This document shows, one piece after another, positions 26,915 through 36,008 of a stretch of 64,000 nucleotides of DNA. A program made the position numbers and the translations under genes. The notes beneath the pieces were generated by a model that worked only from the letters and a program-made list of their open reading frames with translations, searched no databases and was not told the DNA's origin. This DNA comes from Melioribacteraceae bacterium (GTDB taxonomy: Bacteria > Bacteroidota > Ignavibacteria > Ignavibacteriales > Melioribacteraceae). The DNA lies in NCBI GenBank assembly GCA_035362835.1, contig DAOSDY010000002.1:1-64000 (forward strand), given 5' to 3'. Each line of letters begins with the position of its first letter. Within the stretch, counting starts at the first letter, position 1.

Positions 26915-28684
26915 ATGAAAAAATTATTTTCTGCTGTAATTGTTGCTTTTTTATTATCTGCAATAACAAACATTAAAGCTCAGGAAATATTTGATGCTGT
27001 TAAGAACAACGATCTCAACAAGGTTAAATTATTAATCGAAAAAGAACCTGATCTTCTTAATGCAAGAGATCCGAATGAGCAAACTCCTTTACATTATGCT
27101 GCCCAAAAATCAAACCTCGCCGTAATTAAACTACTGGTCGAGCACGGGGCGGCAGTTGATATTAAAAATAAAATGGGATTAACTCCTTTCTATTATGCCG
27201 CCTCTTCAGGAAAAAAAGAAATAATTAACTATCTCCTGGCTAATGGAGCCAACAAGAAAGATCTGGAATTAAAAAATCCCTGGGGCAGAACACCCCTCTG
27301 CGCCGTTTCTAGAGACGGTGGAAATGCTGAAACAATTAAAACCTTGATCGAACTAGGTGCCGATATCAATACGAAGGATAATTCAGGGTGGTCTCCAATT
27401 CAGCTTGCCGCTTGGCGCCCGTATGAAGATATAGTCAATATTCTTCTTGAGGCAGGAGCCGACCTGGAAATCGGTAAGGATGAAGGGAAGCGGCTTTTCA
27501 GTAATGCGGTAGCGTTTGGATTGGAAAATTTATTTGAGAATATGATCAGTCTCGGTTTCCCGATTGATATTAATAATTCTGATACAAAACCGTTAATTCT
27601 TTCTGCGGCCGGTGGAGGCTCCAAAAGAATTACAGAATTCTTAATCAATAAAGGTCTCGATGTTAATTATAGGAATATTTATGGATGGGCTCCCATTCAT
27701 CGGGCCGCTGAACAGGGACATAAAGAAATAATTTCATTGTTGATTCAAAATGGTGCCGGTATAAATATCAGAAATATGCTCGGACAATCGGCATATAATA
27801 TCGCTGTTGAAAGAGAAGACCCGGAATTAGCCGATTACTTGAAATCTTTGAATGCGGTAACTTCAGAACCGGAATTTCCGGTTATCGAAGGTAAATACCT
27901 TGGACATGCGCCTCCTGGAAATATACCTGCACCATTCGGATCAGGAATTATTTTTCACCGGTATAATCCGCATTCTACTGTAGCCGTTTCTCCGGATGGT
28001 GACGAAATATTCTGGAATCCGATGATTAATCCACGTGGCGGCGGTTATTCTTTTGGGTATTTGGTTTCGACAAAACTGGAAAATGGCGTCTGGACTTATC
28101 CTGAAAAAGTTCCTTTTTCGGAAAAAGAGTACAGAGACGATCATCCTGTCTTCTCTTATGACGGCAATAAATTATTTTTTGCCTCTATCAGACCGGTTGA
28201 TAAATCAAATTCTCCCGAAAATCAAAAACGAATCTGGTATGTTGAAAAAAATCAAAACGGGTGGAGCAGTCCCAAACTTTTCAAAGAACAGCCCTTGCCG
28301 GAATCGGCTTCGGAAATGTTTTTCACTTTCTCGTTTGATAGAGAGGGGAACTATTATTCAATGGACGGTCGCGATATTTTTTGCGCCAGGTTTAAAAACG
28401 GTAAATATCTCCCTCCCGAAAAGCTGGGTAAGAATATTAATACCGGTGAGTTGATTGGCGCGCCTTATATCTCCCCGGATGGTACGTACCTCCTCTATTA
28501 CAAAGGAAAACCATTTGTGAGTTTTAAGAAAAAAGATGGCAGTTGGTCAGACGGTATTGAAATCGAGAAAAAATTTGGAAGGAGTCTAAATTATTCATTC
28601 AGCGGAGAATACATTTTCATGGGATTTGGAAATAATTCGTGGGTGAGTAATAAGATCATAGAAGAGTTGAGACCGATTAAATAA
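26915..28684 (+). CDS. Exported ankyrin-repeat / PD40 beta-propeller fusion protein, paralogue
   Basis: The 589-residue protein is a paralogue of 21869-23725: same signal peptide type, the same IKAQEIFDAVKNNDLN start of the mature chain, ankyrin repeats over about 25-310 (TPLHYAAQKSN, TPFYYAASSGK, APIHRAAEQGH), then the entry motif EGKYLGHAPPG near residue 325. Propeller blades include VSPDGDEIFWN, FSYDGNKLFFASIRP and YISPDGTYLLYY, and the end is IIEELRPIK. One ankyrin unit near 180-210 looks degenerate (FSNAVAFGLENL). Probably duplicated from, or with, the upstream copy; the intervening genes suggest later insertion. No catalytic motif. Confidence 0.85.
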   Translation: MKKLFSAVIVAFLLSAITNIKAQEIFDAVKNNDLNKVKLLIEKEPDLLNARDPNEQTPLHYAAQKSNLAVIKLLVEHGAAVDIKNKMGLTPFYYAASSGKKEIINYLLANGANKKDLELKNPWGRTPLCAVSRDGGNAETIKTLIELGADINTKDNSGWSPIQLAAWRPYEDIVNILLEAGADLEIGKDEGKRLFSNAVAFGLENLFENMISLGFPIDINNSDTKPLILSAAGGGSKRITEFLINKGLDVNYRNIYGWAPIHRAAEQGHKEIISLLIQNGAGINIRNMLGQSAYNIAVEREDPELADYLKSLNAVTSEPEFPVIEGKYLGHAPPGNIPAPFGSGIIFHRYNPHSTVAVSPDGDEIFWNPMINPRGGGYSFGYLVSTKLENGVWTYPEKVPFSEKEYRDDHPVFSYDGNKLFFASIRPVDKSNSPENQKRIWYVEKNQNGWSSPKLFKEQPLPESASEMFFTFSFDREGNYYSMDGRDIFCARFKNGKYLPPEKLGKNINTGELIGAPYISPDGTYLLYYKGKPFVSFKKKDGSWSDGIEIEKKFGRSLNYSFSGEYIFMGFGNNSWVSNKIIEELRPIK

Positions 28685-28709
28685 TAATTATCTCATAGGA
28701 AATTTTACA

Positions 28710-29642
28710 ATGAAAAAACTAATCATCGTTAGCTTAATGTTGATTATAGCAACTGTAAATAATGCACAGCAAATTGATTTCTCTAAACTAGTTGGGAAGT
28801 ATTTAGGCCAGCAAGAACCTGGTGCTGCTCCTGAATTGTTTGCATCTGGATTGGTAAGCACCCCCGGTGGTGTTCATGGTAATATTGTTTTTACATCTGA
28901 TTTTTCAGAAGCTGCCTGGAATCCAAATTACAAGGTGAATGGAAAAGAATTAATATATATTATGAAATATCAGAATGGCAGATGGGAACAGCCCGTTGAA
29001 TTTTATCTAAAGGAGGGTTTTAATTACTCTGAACCTTTCTACTCTTATGATGGGAAAAAGCTCTACTTTCTTTCCGGAGAAATTGGATCATCGGGAAATG
29101 CTGTAAATGAAAAAATATATTTTGTTGAAAGAAAAGGTGAAGGATGGAGTGACCCGGAACTTTTAAGTCATAACATTCCCGCTCTCCATTGGCAATTCTC
29201 CTTTGATACAGAGAATAATCTATACTTTGGTGGCAAGAGCGATGACAAAAAGGGAGAAATTTTCTTTTCTAAATACAATAATGGAGATTACTCTTTACCT
29301 GAAAAACTTTCTTCAGCAGTTAATTCCGGTGCTTCTGAATTCTCACCATTTATTTATCCCGATAATTCATATTTAGTTTTCACTAGAATGCTTGAAAAAG
29401 AAAAGGCTCCACCTCAGATGAACCTCTTTGTCAGTTTTAGAAATGCAAATGGAACCTGGACTGCAGCACAAAACTTAACTGAAAAAATTGGATCTCCTGT
29501 TCAATCTCCCATTGTTATGATGTCGGCAGCTCGTATAACCCCCGATGGCAAATATTTGTTTTTCTGTTTCTTTAATGGTAAAGGTCATATGGTTTATTGG
29601 GTCTCATCAAAAATAATTCAAGAATTGAGACCGAAAGAATAA
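28710..29642 (+). CDS. Exported stand-alone PD40-type propeller protein
   Basis: The 310-residue protein has a signal peptide (1-19, NAQ) followed directly by the entry motif VGKYLGQQEPG and four or five blades (FTSDFSEAAWNP, YSYDGKKLYFLSG, IYPDNSYLVFTR, ITPDGKYLFFCF), ending IIQELRPKE. It equals the C-terminal half of the ankyrin-PD40 proteins without ankyrins. Its leader atctcataggaaatt closely matches the leader of the following gene, a mark of recent tandem duplication. Likely the same compartment and partners as its larger paralogues. Confidence 0.8.
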   Translation: MKKLIIVSLMLIIATVNNAQQIDFSKLVGKYLGQQEPGAAPELFASGLVSTPGGVHGNIVFTSDFSEAAWNPNYKVNGKELIYIMKYQNGRWEQPVEFYLKEGFNYSEPFYSYDGKKLYFLSGEIGSSGNAVNEKIYFVERKGEGWSDPELLSHNIPALHWQFSFDTENNLYFGGKSDDKKGEIFFSKYNNGDYSLPEKLSSAVNSGASEFSPFIYPDNSYLVFTRMLEKEKAPPQMNLFVSFRNANGTWTAAQNLTEKIGSPVQSPIVMMSAARITPDGKYLFFCFFNGKGHMVYWVSSKIIQELRPKE

Positions 29643-29667
29643 AAATTATATCATGGGAAATCTTAAA

Positions 29668-30564
29668 ATGAAAAAACTAATTCTTTCCGGATTGTTACTA
29701 GCTTCAACTGGATTGTTTAATGCACAGGAAAATGATTTTCCAAAACTCACCGGTCCGTATTTGGGACAGAAACCGCCAGGGTTAACACCTGAAATTTTTG
29801 CTCCAGGTATTATTTCAACACCAAGTGCATGGGAGGCAGCAATAACTTTTTCACCCGACGGGAAAGAAATTTTCTTTACCCGCCGAGAGGATATTCAAGG
29901 TAACGAGAATCGAATAATGTATATTGCTTACACAGATGGTAAGTGGACAACTCCCAAGCCACCATCGTTTGCAAAGAATATCATTGAGTACGAAACCTTC
30001 ATTTCACCTGATAGAAAAAAAATATTCTACAATTCAGATAGGGCAAAGCCTTCTGGCAGTAACTCCGTTGGAGAAATCTGGTACTCGGAAAAAACACCAA
30101 GTGGATGGAGTGAAGGGAAATACCTCACAGAAACTATTAATAAGGGTTGGATTATGTTTGTAACTGCATCAATGAACAATAATTTATACTTCACCGCAGG
30201 ATTTAATAGAAAATTCGGAATTTATAAATCCGTATTTAAAGATGGAAAATACCAGGAACCGGAATATCTCCCGGACGAAATAAATTATTTGCGCGGGGCC
30301 CATCCGTTTATTTCGCCTGATGAAAGTTATTTAATATTTGATGCCCAGCCTGAAGGGATGGGTAAATCTGAATTATTTATCAGCTTTAAGGATAAAAATG
30401 GAAAATGGATGAAAGCTGAAAAATTTGATAAATCTATCAATCAAACATTCTCAGAGAATATACCGAATGTATCGCCGGATGGTAAATACTTTTTCTTTCA
30501 CAGGAATAATGATATCTACTGGGTATCTGCTAAAATTATTGAAGATCTGAAACCGAAGGAATAA
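29668..30564 (+). CDS. Exported stand-alone PD40-type propeller protein, paralogue
   Basis: A tandem paralogue of the preceding gene, of 298 residues from ATG 29668. An in-frame ATG at 29653 would add five residues, but the leader atatcatgggaaatct matches the leader of 28710, where it is untranslated, so 29668 is preferred. It has a signal peptide ending NAQ, the entry motif LTGPYLGQKPPG, blades FSPDGKEIFFTR, ISPDRKKIFYNSDR, ISPDESYLIFDA and VSPDGKYFFFHR, and ends IIEDLKPKE. It matches the motif of the WD40-like PD40 domains more regularly than its neighbour. Role unknown. Confidence 0.8.
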   Translation: MKKLILSGLLLASTGLFNAQENDFPKLTGPYLGQKPPGLTPEIFAPGIISTPSAWEAAITFSPDGKEIFFTRREDIQGNENRIMYIAYTDGKWTTPKPPSFAKNIIEYETFISPDRKKIFYNSDRAKPSGSNSVGEIWYSEKTPSGWSEGKYLTETINKGWIMFVTASMNNNLYFTAGFNRKFGIYKSVFKDGKYQEPEYLPDEINYLRGAHPFISPDESYLIFDAQPEGMGKSELFISFKDKNGKWMKAEKFDKSINQTFSENIPNVSPDGKYFFFHRNNDIYWVSAKIIEDLKPKE

Positions 30565-30565
30565 T

Positions 30566-31495
30566 ATGAAAAACTTTATAAGAATATTTTTTTTCATTCT
30601 TAATAGTGCTGCTGTCATTTATTCTCAAACTGCGGCAGCCGCTAATATGAGTAAAAGTGATAGCTTGCGTAACGAAGGTGAAATTCTTCAAGCCATCGCA
30701 GAATGCAGAAAAGTCTATCTGCAGAATCCCGGCAATCAGCCTAATATTTATAACTATGCCCGATTTTTATCTATCAATAAGCAAATTGATAGCTGCTTCA
30801 AGTACTTAAATATTGCGGTAGATATTGATACTTCAATTTCACCTTTGATTGAGCCCGACTTCCTGTCTGCTAGAGAAAGTGAACAATGGAATGATTTTGA
30901 AAATAGATTGATCTCAAATCTGAATATTAAATTCAGAAATGCGGTTAAAGATATCGATTACGCAAAATTACTCTGGAAATTGAGAGCTTTTGACCAGGCT
31001 TATTTTCTTGAGACTGAAATTGCCGGTAGAAAACTGGGTTTCAAATCTTCAGTTGTTGAAGCATTATGGAAATTGAAATTCATGATCCAGGAAAAAAGCC
31101 AGAAAGAACTTGTAGAATGGATTGATAAAAAAGGCTGGCCAAGAATAATAAATGTTGGTAGAGAGGCTGCATTTACCGCCTGGCTTGTTATTATGCATTC
31201 CAATAGCAAACTTCAGAAAAAATATTTGCCGGTAATAAAAAAAATATGCGAAGAGAACGAACTCCCCTGGGCAAGATATGCTTCAATTTATGATAGATCC
31301 CAATTCAATGACAATAAACCTCAAAAGTATGGAACACATATCTCCTATAATGAAAAAACCGGAAGTATGGAGCTTTATAAACTCGAAAATGAATCGATGG
31401 TCAATGTCTGGAGAAAAGAAGTTGGTTTGCAGCCTCTGGAGGAATATCTGAAACAGAATAATATTCCTTATACGCCCGGAACTATTAATCGTTAA
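30566..31495 (+). CDS. Exported DUF6624-type protein with TPR-like front
   Basis: The 309-residue protein starts one base after the previous stop, so it is translationally linked to the PD40 gene. A signal peptide (about 1-20, YSQ) is followed by TPR-like helices (about 25-90; GEILQAIAECRKVYLQNPG). The C-terminal part contains KKGWPRIINVGREAAFTAWL, KYLPVIKKICEENEL, YDRSQFNDNKPQKYGTHI and PLEEYLKQNNI. These match what I know as the DUF6624 pattern (GWP...G...A..W.I.QH..., then D.......G..Q.YGT). Function of that family is unknown. It ends the array; no terminator hairpin is obvious downstream. Confidence 0.7.
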   Translation: MKNFIRIFFFILNSAAVIYSQTAAAANMSKSDSLRNEGEILQAIAECRKVYLQNPGNQPNIYNYARFLSINKQIDSCFKYLNIAVDIDTSISPLIEPDFLSARESEQWNDFENRLISNLNIKFRNAVKDIDYAKLLWKLRAFDQAYFLETEIAGRKLGFKSSVVEALWKLKFMIQEKSQKELVEWIDKKGWPRIINVGREAAFTAWLVIMHSNSKLQKKYLPVIKKICEENELPWARYASIYDRSQFNDNKPQKYGTHISYNEKTGSMELYKLENESMVNVWRKEVGLQPLEEYLKQNNIPYTPGTINR

Positions 31496-31847
31496 TAAAT
31501 GGAAAATTCTCTTTTACCCGAACTTTAAATATTCTGCCGAGGATCGATCAATTGCTGGCTGATCAATAATGATTAAAATTGTTTGTTGATTCTCCGGCTA
31601 TTAAGCCAAACTCCAAGATTTATTCTACGCGCATTCAATTTAACACGGTTCTCGAATTTTTTTCCCGTTAAGTATCCGGCTCAAAACCACTCGTAAAAGT
31701 CAAATTACAAAACATCAGAACTGATAAGAAATAAGCGCAATTTTGATATTATCGGCCAAATTAAAGGCTTTACTAATTTGTAAAAACCGTGCCAATCTAT
31801 AATTTTCATTGCTTTCAGAACTATATTAAGTTAAATTTGAAACCGAA
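31496..31847. other. Intergenic region before dapF
   Basis: About 350 bases without a credible gene or RNA. It marks the change from the accessory array to housekeeping genes. TAAATTTG at 31832-31839 fits the Bacteroidota TAnnTTTG box but lies only eight bases before the dapF ATG, so it would give a nearly leaderless transcript. TAATTTG near 31774 is another candidate. Neither is secure. Confidence 0.35.
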
Positions 31848-32702
31848 ATGAGGCAGATTTACTTCACAAAACTGAGCGGCGCAGGGAACGATTTTATCCT
31901 TATCGATTCGAAATTAAACTCTGATTTTAGCCTAAATTCTCAATTAATTGCCCGGTTTTGCGATCGCAGGAACGGTATCGGAGCCGACGGACTTATTGTT
32001 ATCTCGGATCCGCCCGGCAAAAGCTTCGGTATGACTTATTACAATGCGGACGGCACAACAGGAAGTCTCTGTGCTAACGGTGCCAGATGTTCTTTACAGT
32101 ATGCTTTCATTACCGGCAGGACTACGATAGGGCCCGCTGATTTTAATTCCAATGGAATTGATTATTCAGGAGAGGTCTTTCCGGACGGGAATGTCAGGTT
32201 TTACCTGAAAAATCCGGTTGGTTTTAAAAGTAGATTTAAAATTAAGGCGGGCGGACAGTTAATAAACGCGTCCTATATTAATACCGGTTCGCCGCACGTA
32301 GTGATTAAGATTTCTGATGTTCTCCGGGATCCCGGAAATCCGGCGTCAAATAATTATACGATTCAGGATTTCCCTGTATTTCAGTTGGGAAGGGAGATCA
32401 GGTTTTCTAAAGATTTTGCGCCTGATGGTACTAATGTTAATTTTATTGCGCGCGACGGTAACCTGATAAGGATCCGTAGTTATGAAAGAGGTGTTGAAGA
32501 TGAAACTCTTTCTTGCGGAACCGGTGCCGTAGCATCTGCGCTGATTTCTTTTTTTAATGATAATGTTATGCCGCCTGTAAACCTGATCCCGCAAAGCGGT
32601 GATCTTCTAAAGGTGGAGTTTGAACCGTTAGGAAATGAATTCAAAAATATTTCACTAACCGGTCCGGCGAAAATTGTGTACAAAGGTGAAATTACAATTT
32701 AA
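31848..32702 (+). CDS. dapF: Diaminopimelate epimerase
   Basis: The 284-residue cofactor-independent epimerase converts LL- to meso-diaminopimelate for lysine and peptidoglycan synthesis. The N-terminal FTKLSGAGNDFILID, RRNGIGADGLI, catalytic C75 in SLCANGAR (usually CGNGAR, here Ala for Gly), GSPHVV, DGTNVNFI, YERGVEDETLSCGTGA with the second catalytic Cys are all present. Length is normal. It starts a run of same-strand genes with a 12-base gap to the next. The Ala for Gly next to the catalytic cysteine is a mild deviation and probably tolerated. Confidence 0.95.
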   Translation: MRQIYFTKLSGAGNDFILIDSKLNSDFSLNSQLIARFCDRRNGIGADGLIVISDPPGKSFGMTYYNADGTTGSLCANGARCSLQYAFITGRTTIGPADFNSNGIDYSGEVFPDGNVRFYLKNPVGFKSRFKIKAGGQLINASYINTGSPHVVIKISDVLRDPGNPASNNYTIQDFPVFQLGREIRFSKDFAPDGTNVNFIARDGNLIRIRSYERGVEDETLSCGTGAVASALISFFNDNVMPPVNLIPQSGDLLKVEFEPLGNEFKNISLTGPAKIVYKGEITI

Positions 32703-32714
32703 TTGAGGAGATAA

Positions 32715-33017
32715 ATGAGTAGAGTAATTTTTTCGATTCGTTACCATGTCTTTCCGGAAAGAAGACAGGAATACCTTGATGTTATAAGAGAGTTGAAAAA
32801 TATCATTAAAGCCGATGGATTGGAAAGCTATTCCGTTTATGAACAGAAAAATAAACCGAATAATTTTGAGGAAATCTATCTGTTTAAATCCGAAGAGGCA
32901 TTCGAGAATTTTGACGATAATCAGGACGAAAGAATTGATATCCTTATGACAAAACTTTCTGATATGATAAAAGAGCAGACAACTCAATATACAACTTCGC
33001 TCGAGGTAAATAACTGA
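32715..33017 (+). CDS. Small ABM-like (dimeric alpha/beta barrel) protein
   Basis: The 100-residue soluble protein has alternating strand/helix patterns: VIFSIRYHVFPERRQEYLDV, LESYSVYEQKNKPNNFEEIY, FKSEEAFENFDDN. This order resembles the antibiotic-biosynthesis-monooxygenase (ABM) or dimeric alpha/beta barrel fold, but no catalytic residues can be defined. It lies twelve bases after dapF with a GAGGAGATAA ribosome site and is probably co-transcribed. Function unknown. Confidence 0.6.
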   Translation: MSRVIFSIRYHVFPERRQEYLDVIRELKNIIKADGLESYSVYEQKNKPNNFEEIYLFKSEEAFENFDDNQDERIDILMTKLSDMIKEQTTQYTTSLEVNN

Positions 33018-33071
33018 ATATCTGTTCGCTAATATTCGAAATATTATCCCGCCCATTTACGACGGTGTAAA

Positions 33072-34121
33072 ATGTACGAATTAGTCGGCGCTATTCACAT
33101 CCATTCCCTCTTTTCAGATGGTTCTGGTGAAATTAAGGAGATTACCGGCTTTGCTAACGAAGCCGGCCTCGATTATATCATCTTGACCGATCATAATACT
33201 CTGCGTGCACTTCACGAAGGGTACGAAGGATGGCACGGCAAAACTCTTCTCCTTGTCGGCTGCGAAATAAATGATAAGGAAAATAAGAACCACCTCCTTG
33301 CTCTCAATGTAAATGAAGCTTATTCCACACGACTGCCAGCAAAAGAATATACCCGGCTTGTTAAAGAGAGCGGCGGACTCGGATTTCTTGCTCACCCGCA
33401 TGAAGTAAGAAACTCTATGAAAGAACATCCCCCTTATCCATGGATTGAATGGGATACAGAGGATTTCACCGGCATGGAAATCTGGAACCATATGTCCGAA
33501 TGGATGGAAGGACTTACCGAACAGAATAAGTATAACTATTTCATTCATCCGTTAAGATCAATTATTACTCCGCCGGCAGAAACGTTACGTGTATGGGATC
33601 AATTGAATCAGACTAGAAGAGTCGTCGGTATCGGCGGTGTGGACGCGCACGCTCATAAAATCAACCTGCTCGGCTTTTTCGAAGTTGAGGTTTTCCCTTA
33701 CAAAGTTCTTTTCAAATCGATTAGAACCCACCTTCTGGTCGATAGCAAATTGGAACCTTCGGATAATCCCGATGATTTTTTAAGAGCTAAAAAGGAAGTC
33801 TATAGTGCGTTAAAAAACGGCAGATGCTATTTCTCTAATTACTATCACGGCGACGCAACCGGATTCCGCTTTTTTGCGGAGGACGGATCCAGAATTTATC
33901 AGATGGGGGATGCTCCTCCTCTTTCCGGTAAACTGAAATTAAGAGTTATTCTGCCGGATACGAGCGCTACTATCAGATTGATTAAAAACGGGGAGACAGT
34001 TTCTACTACCGACGGATTTGACATGGAATATCAGGTAAAGGAAAAAGGCGCTTACAGGGTGGAAATGCACCTGAACGGAAACGCCTGGATTTTTTCAAAT
34101 CATATTAGAATTGGACTGTAA
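33072..34121 (+). CDS. PHP-domain metal-dependent phosphoesterase-like protein
   Basis: In this 349-residue protein residues 1-230 form a PHP domain: H-I-H-S (GAIHIHSLFSDGSG), LTDHNTL, a GCEIN strand, FLAHPHE and GGVDAHAH supply the usual His/Asp/Glu metal ligands. The remaining 100 or so residues are beta-rich (SGKLKLRVILPDTSATIRLI, later YRVEMHLNGNAWIFSNHI) and look like a C-terminal sandwich. PHP members hydrolyse phosphate esters, for example histidinol phosphate or DNA 3' ends. There is no signal peptide, so it is probably cytosolic; substrate is unclear. Not the TrpH type, because it lacks that length and order. Confidence 0.8.
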   Translation: MYELVGAIHIHSLFSDGSGEIKEITGFANEAGLDYIILTDHNTLRALHEGYEGWHGKTLLLVGCEINDKENKNHLLALNVNEAYSTRLPAKEYTRLVKESGGLGFLAHPHEVRNSMKEHPPYPWIEWDTEDFTGMEIWNHMSEWMEGLTEQNKYNYFIHPLRSIITPPAETLRVWDQLNQTRRVVGIGGVDAHAHKINLLGFFEVEVFPYKVLFKSIRTHLLVDSKLEPSDNPDDFLRAKKEVYSALKNGRCYFSNYYHGDATGFRFFAEDGSRIYQMGDAPPLSGKLKLRVILPDTSATIRLIKNGETVSTTDGFDMEYQVKEKGAYRVEMHLNGNAWIFSNHIRIGL

Positions 34122-34173
34122 TATTTACTAAATTTCGCCCCTAATTTTAGAGGAAAATCCAAAAGAGGTTATT

Positions 34174-34863
34174 GTGTTAACTAAGAAAAAAAGAATTTCT
34201 AAGAAAGAAATGAAAGAGGATAAACTGGTTACCTCCTACTACAGCGCTTATAATTACTTTGTAGAAAACCAGGCTAAAATTTTAATTGGTCTTGGTGCCA
34301 TTGCACTTGTTGTTGTTGCGGTTATTCTTTTCTCGAATAAAAAATCGAATGATAATTTAACCGCTGCCGCTCAGCTCTCCAAAATTATTCCGGTATTCGA
34401 AGCGGGTCAGTATCAGGAAGCCGTAGACGGGCAGCCTTCTTCAAATATTGCCGGTCTGAAGACTATTGTTGATGATTTTGGTAGTACCGAAAACGGTGAA
34501 GTTGCTAAAATCTATCTAGCTCATGCATATACATTCCTTAATAAATGGGAAGAAGCTTACAATTACTACAGCGACTACAGCGGATCGAACACTATATTCA
34601 AATCGACCGCGCAAGCCGGCGAAGCTGCTTATTACGAAACTAAAGAGGATTATAAAGAAGCTGCAAACCTTTACAAAAAAGCAGCTCAGAATTCCGAAAC
34701 TAATCCTTCCAATGCCGAGTATCTTCTTAAAGCGGGAATCAATTTTATTAAACTTGGTAATAAGGCAGAAGCCGAATCTATATTCAAAGAGATTAAAGAA
34801 AAATATAAAACCTCTCCTGTTGTTCAGGAAATTGAACGGTATCTTATTCAGCTGAATGGTTAA
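34174..34863 (+). CDS. Membrane-anchored TPR protein (YfgM-like)
   Basis: The 229-residue protein has a GTG start. A basic N-terminus precedes one membrane helix (about 36-54; ILIGLGAIALVVVAVILF), then TPR-like helices (about 100-225; AKIYLAHAYTFLNKWEEAYNYY, AAYYETKEDYKEAANLYKKAA, GINFIKLGNKAEAESIFKEI). This matches the YfgM/DUF2133-like layout, in which the TPR part is periplasmic and interacts with exported proteins. It is upstream of efp by 72 bases. The exact function in this phylum is unknown. Confidence 0.75.
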   Translation: MLTKKKRISKKEMKEDKLVTSYYSAYNYFVENQAKILIGLGAIALVVVAVILFSNKKSNDNLTAAAQLSKIIPVFEAGQYQEAVDGQPSSNIAGLKTIVDDFGSTENGEVAKIYLAHAYTFLNKWEEAYNYYSDYSGSNTIFKSTAQAGEAAYYETKEDYKEAANLYKKAAQNSETNPSNAEYLLKAGINFIKLGNKAEAESIFKEIKEKYKTSPVVQEIERYLIQLNG

Positions 34864-34935
34864 TTAAAAAGTAATTTTCCGGTATATGTTTTATTGCCGT
34901 CTACATTATTATTAATATGATAGGAATTTGAATTA

Positions 34936-35502
34936 ATGGCAGATACTTCCGATTTAAGAAATGGATTAATAATCAGATTCAAGAACGAACCTTTCCTCGT
35001 CACTGAGTTCCAGCACGTAAAACCCGGTAAGGGAGGCGCTTTCGTTAGAACTACTCTTAAAAATATGAAAACCGGTAAAGTGCTCGATAATACTTTCCGC
35101 TCCGGTGAGTCCCTCGACGTTATTCAAATTGAAAGAAGAAAATACCAGTACCTATATAAAGACGCTGAATTTTTTGTCCTTATGGATAATGAAACTTTCG
35201 ACCAGATCAATGTTCCCGCTGAAGTACTGGGCGATGGACAGATCTATCTGAAAGAAGGGGACGAAATTCAGATTATCTACGACGATACGGAAAAAATTAT
35301 TTCGGCCGAAATCCCGATGTTTGTTAATCTAAAAGTAGTTGAAACCGAACCGGGATATAAAGGGGATACCGCAACAAACGTTCTAAAACCGGCACGGCTC
35401 GAAACCGGTGCCCAGATAAGTGTTCCTCTTTTTGTCAATGAAGGAGATTTATTAAAAGTGGATACCAGAACCGGTGTCTACGTCGAACGAGTTAAAAACT
35501 AA
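34936..35502 (+). CDS. efp: Elongation factor P
   Basis: The 188-residue protein enters the ribosomal E site and relieves stalling at polyproline stretches. The N-terminal KOW-like domain carries the loop KPGKGGAF with K32 at the position that is lysylated in many bacteria (E. coli K34). The middle OB domain and C-terminal OB domain (GYKGDTATNVLKPARLETGA, then DLLKVDTRTGVYVERV) are complete. The Lys-containing loop is the E. coli-like type, but no epmA/epmB homologue is visible in this window. The 12-base gap to accB suggests co-transcription. Confidence 0.97.
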   Translation: MADTSDLRNGLIIRFKNEPFLVTEFQHVKPGKGGAFVRTTLKNMKTGKVLDNTFRSGESLDVIQIERRKYQYLYKDAEFFVLMDNETFDQINVPAEVLGDGQIYLKEGDEIQIIYDDTEKIISAEIPMFVNLKVVETEPGYKGDTATNVLKPARLETGAQISVPLFVNEGDLLKVDTRTGVYVERVKN

Positions 35503-35514
35503 TTTCAGAAGAGC

Positions 35515-35982
35515 ATGGATATAAACCTACTTAAAAAGCTCATCAAAATGGTTGAGCAAAGCGAAGTCACCGAATTTACTGTTCAGGAAGGTGATCTTAA
35601 AGTAAAAATTTCCAAAAACTCAAAAGGTTCTTCTCATGTAAATCTTCAGCCGGTTGTTGAATATTCCCGTCCGGTTTCTCCTTCTCTGCCGCAGCCGTCT
35701 GAACCTGCCCCCGCTTCAACTGCGGTTGAATCTAAATCGAATTTACATGAGGTTAAATCGCCGATTGTAGGTACCTTCTACAGGGCTCCCGCTCCGGATG
35801 CCGATCCTTATGTTCAGGTTGGCGACGTTGTCTCGCCCGGCACTGTCCTCTGTATTGTTGAGGCTATGAAATTGATGAATGAGATTGAATGCGACATGAG
35901 CGGCAGAATTGTTAAGATCCTTGTTGAGAATGCCACTCCGGTCGAATATAATCAGCCCTTGTTCCTTATTGAAAGAACCTAG
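35515..35982 (+). CDS. accB: Acetyl-CoA carboxylase biotin carboxyl carrier protein
   Basis: The 155-residue protein carries biotin for fatty-acid synthesis. A helical N-terminus (1-35) leads into a Pro/Ala/Ser-rich linker (about 40-75, with [15 protein letters not shown]) and the biotinyl domain, in which K119 in [10 protein letters not shown] is the biotinylated lysine. [20 protein letters not shown] is typical of bacterial AccB. It is followed after 26 bases by accC, and preceded by efp, an order common in bacteria. Confidence 0.97.
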   Translation: MDINLLKKLIKMVEQSEVTEFTVQEGDLKVKISKNSKGSSHVNLQPVVEYSRPVSPSLPQPSEPAPASTAVESKSNLHEVKSPIVGTFYRAPAPDADPYVQVGDVVSPGTVLCIVEAMKLMNEIECDMSGRIVKILVENATPVEYNQPLFLIERT

Positions 35983-36008
35983 TGATATCCAACTTTTGAG
36001 AGGTTATT

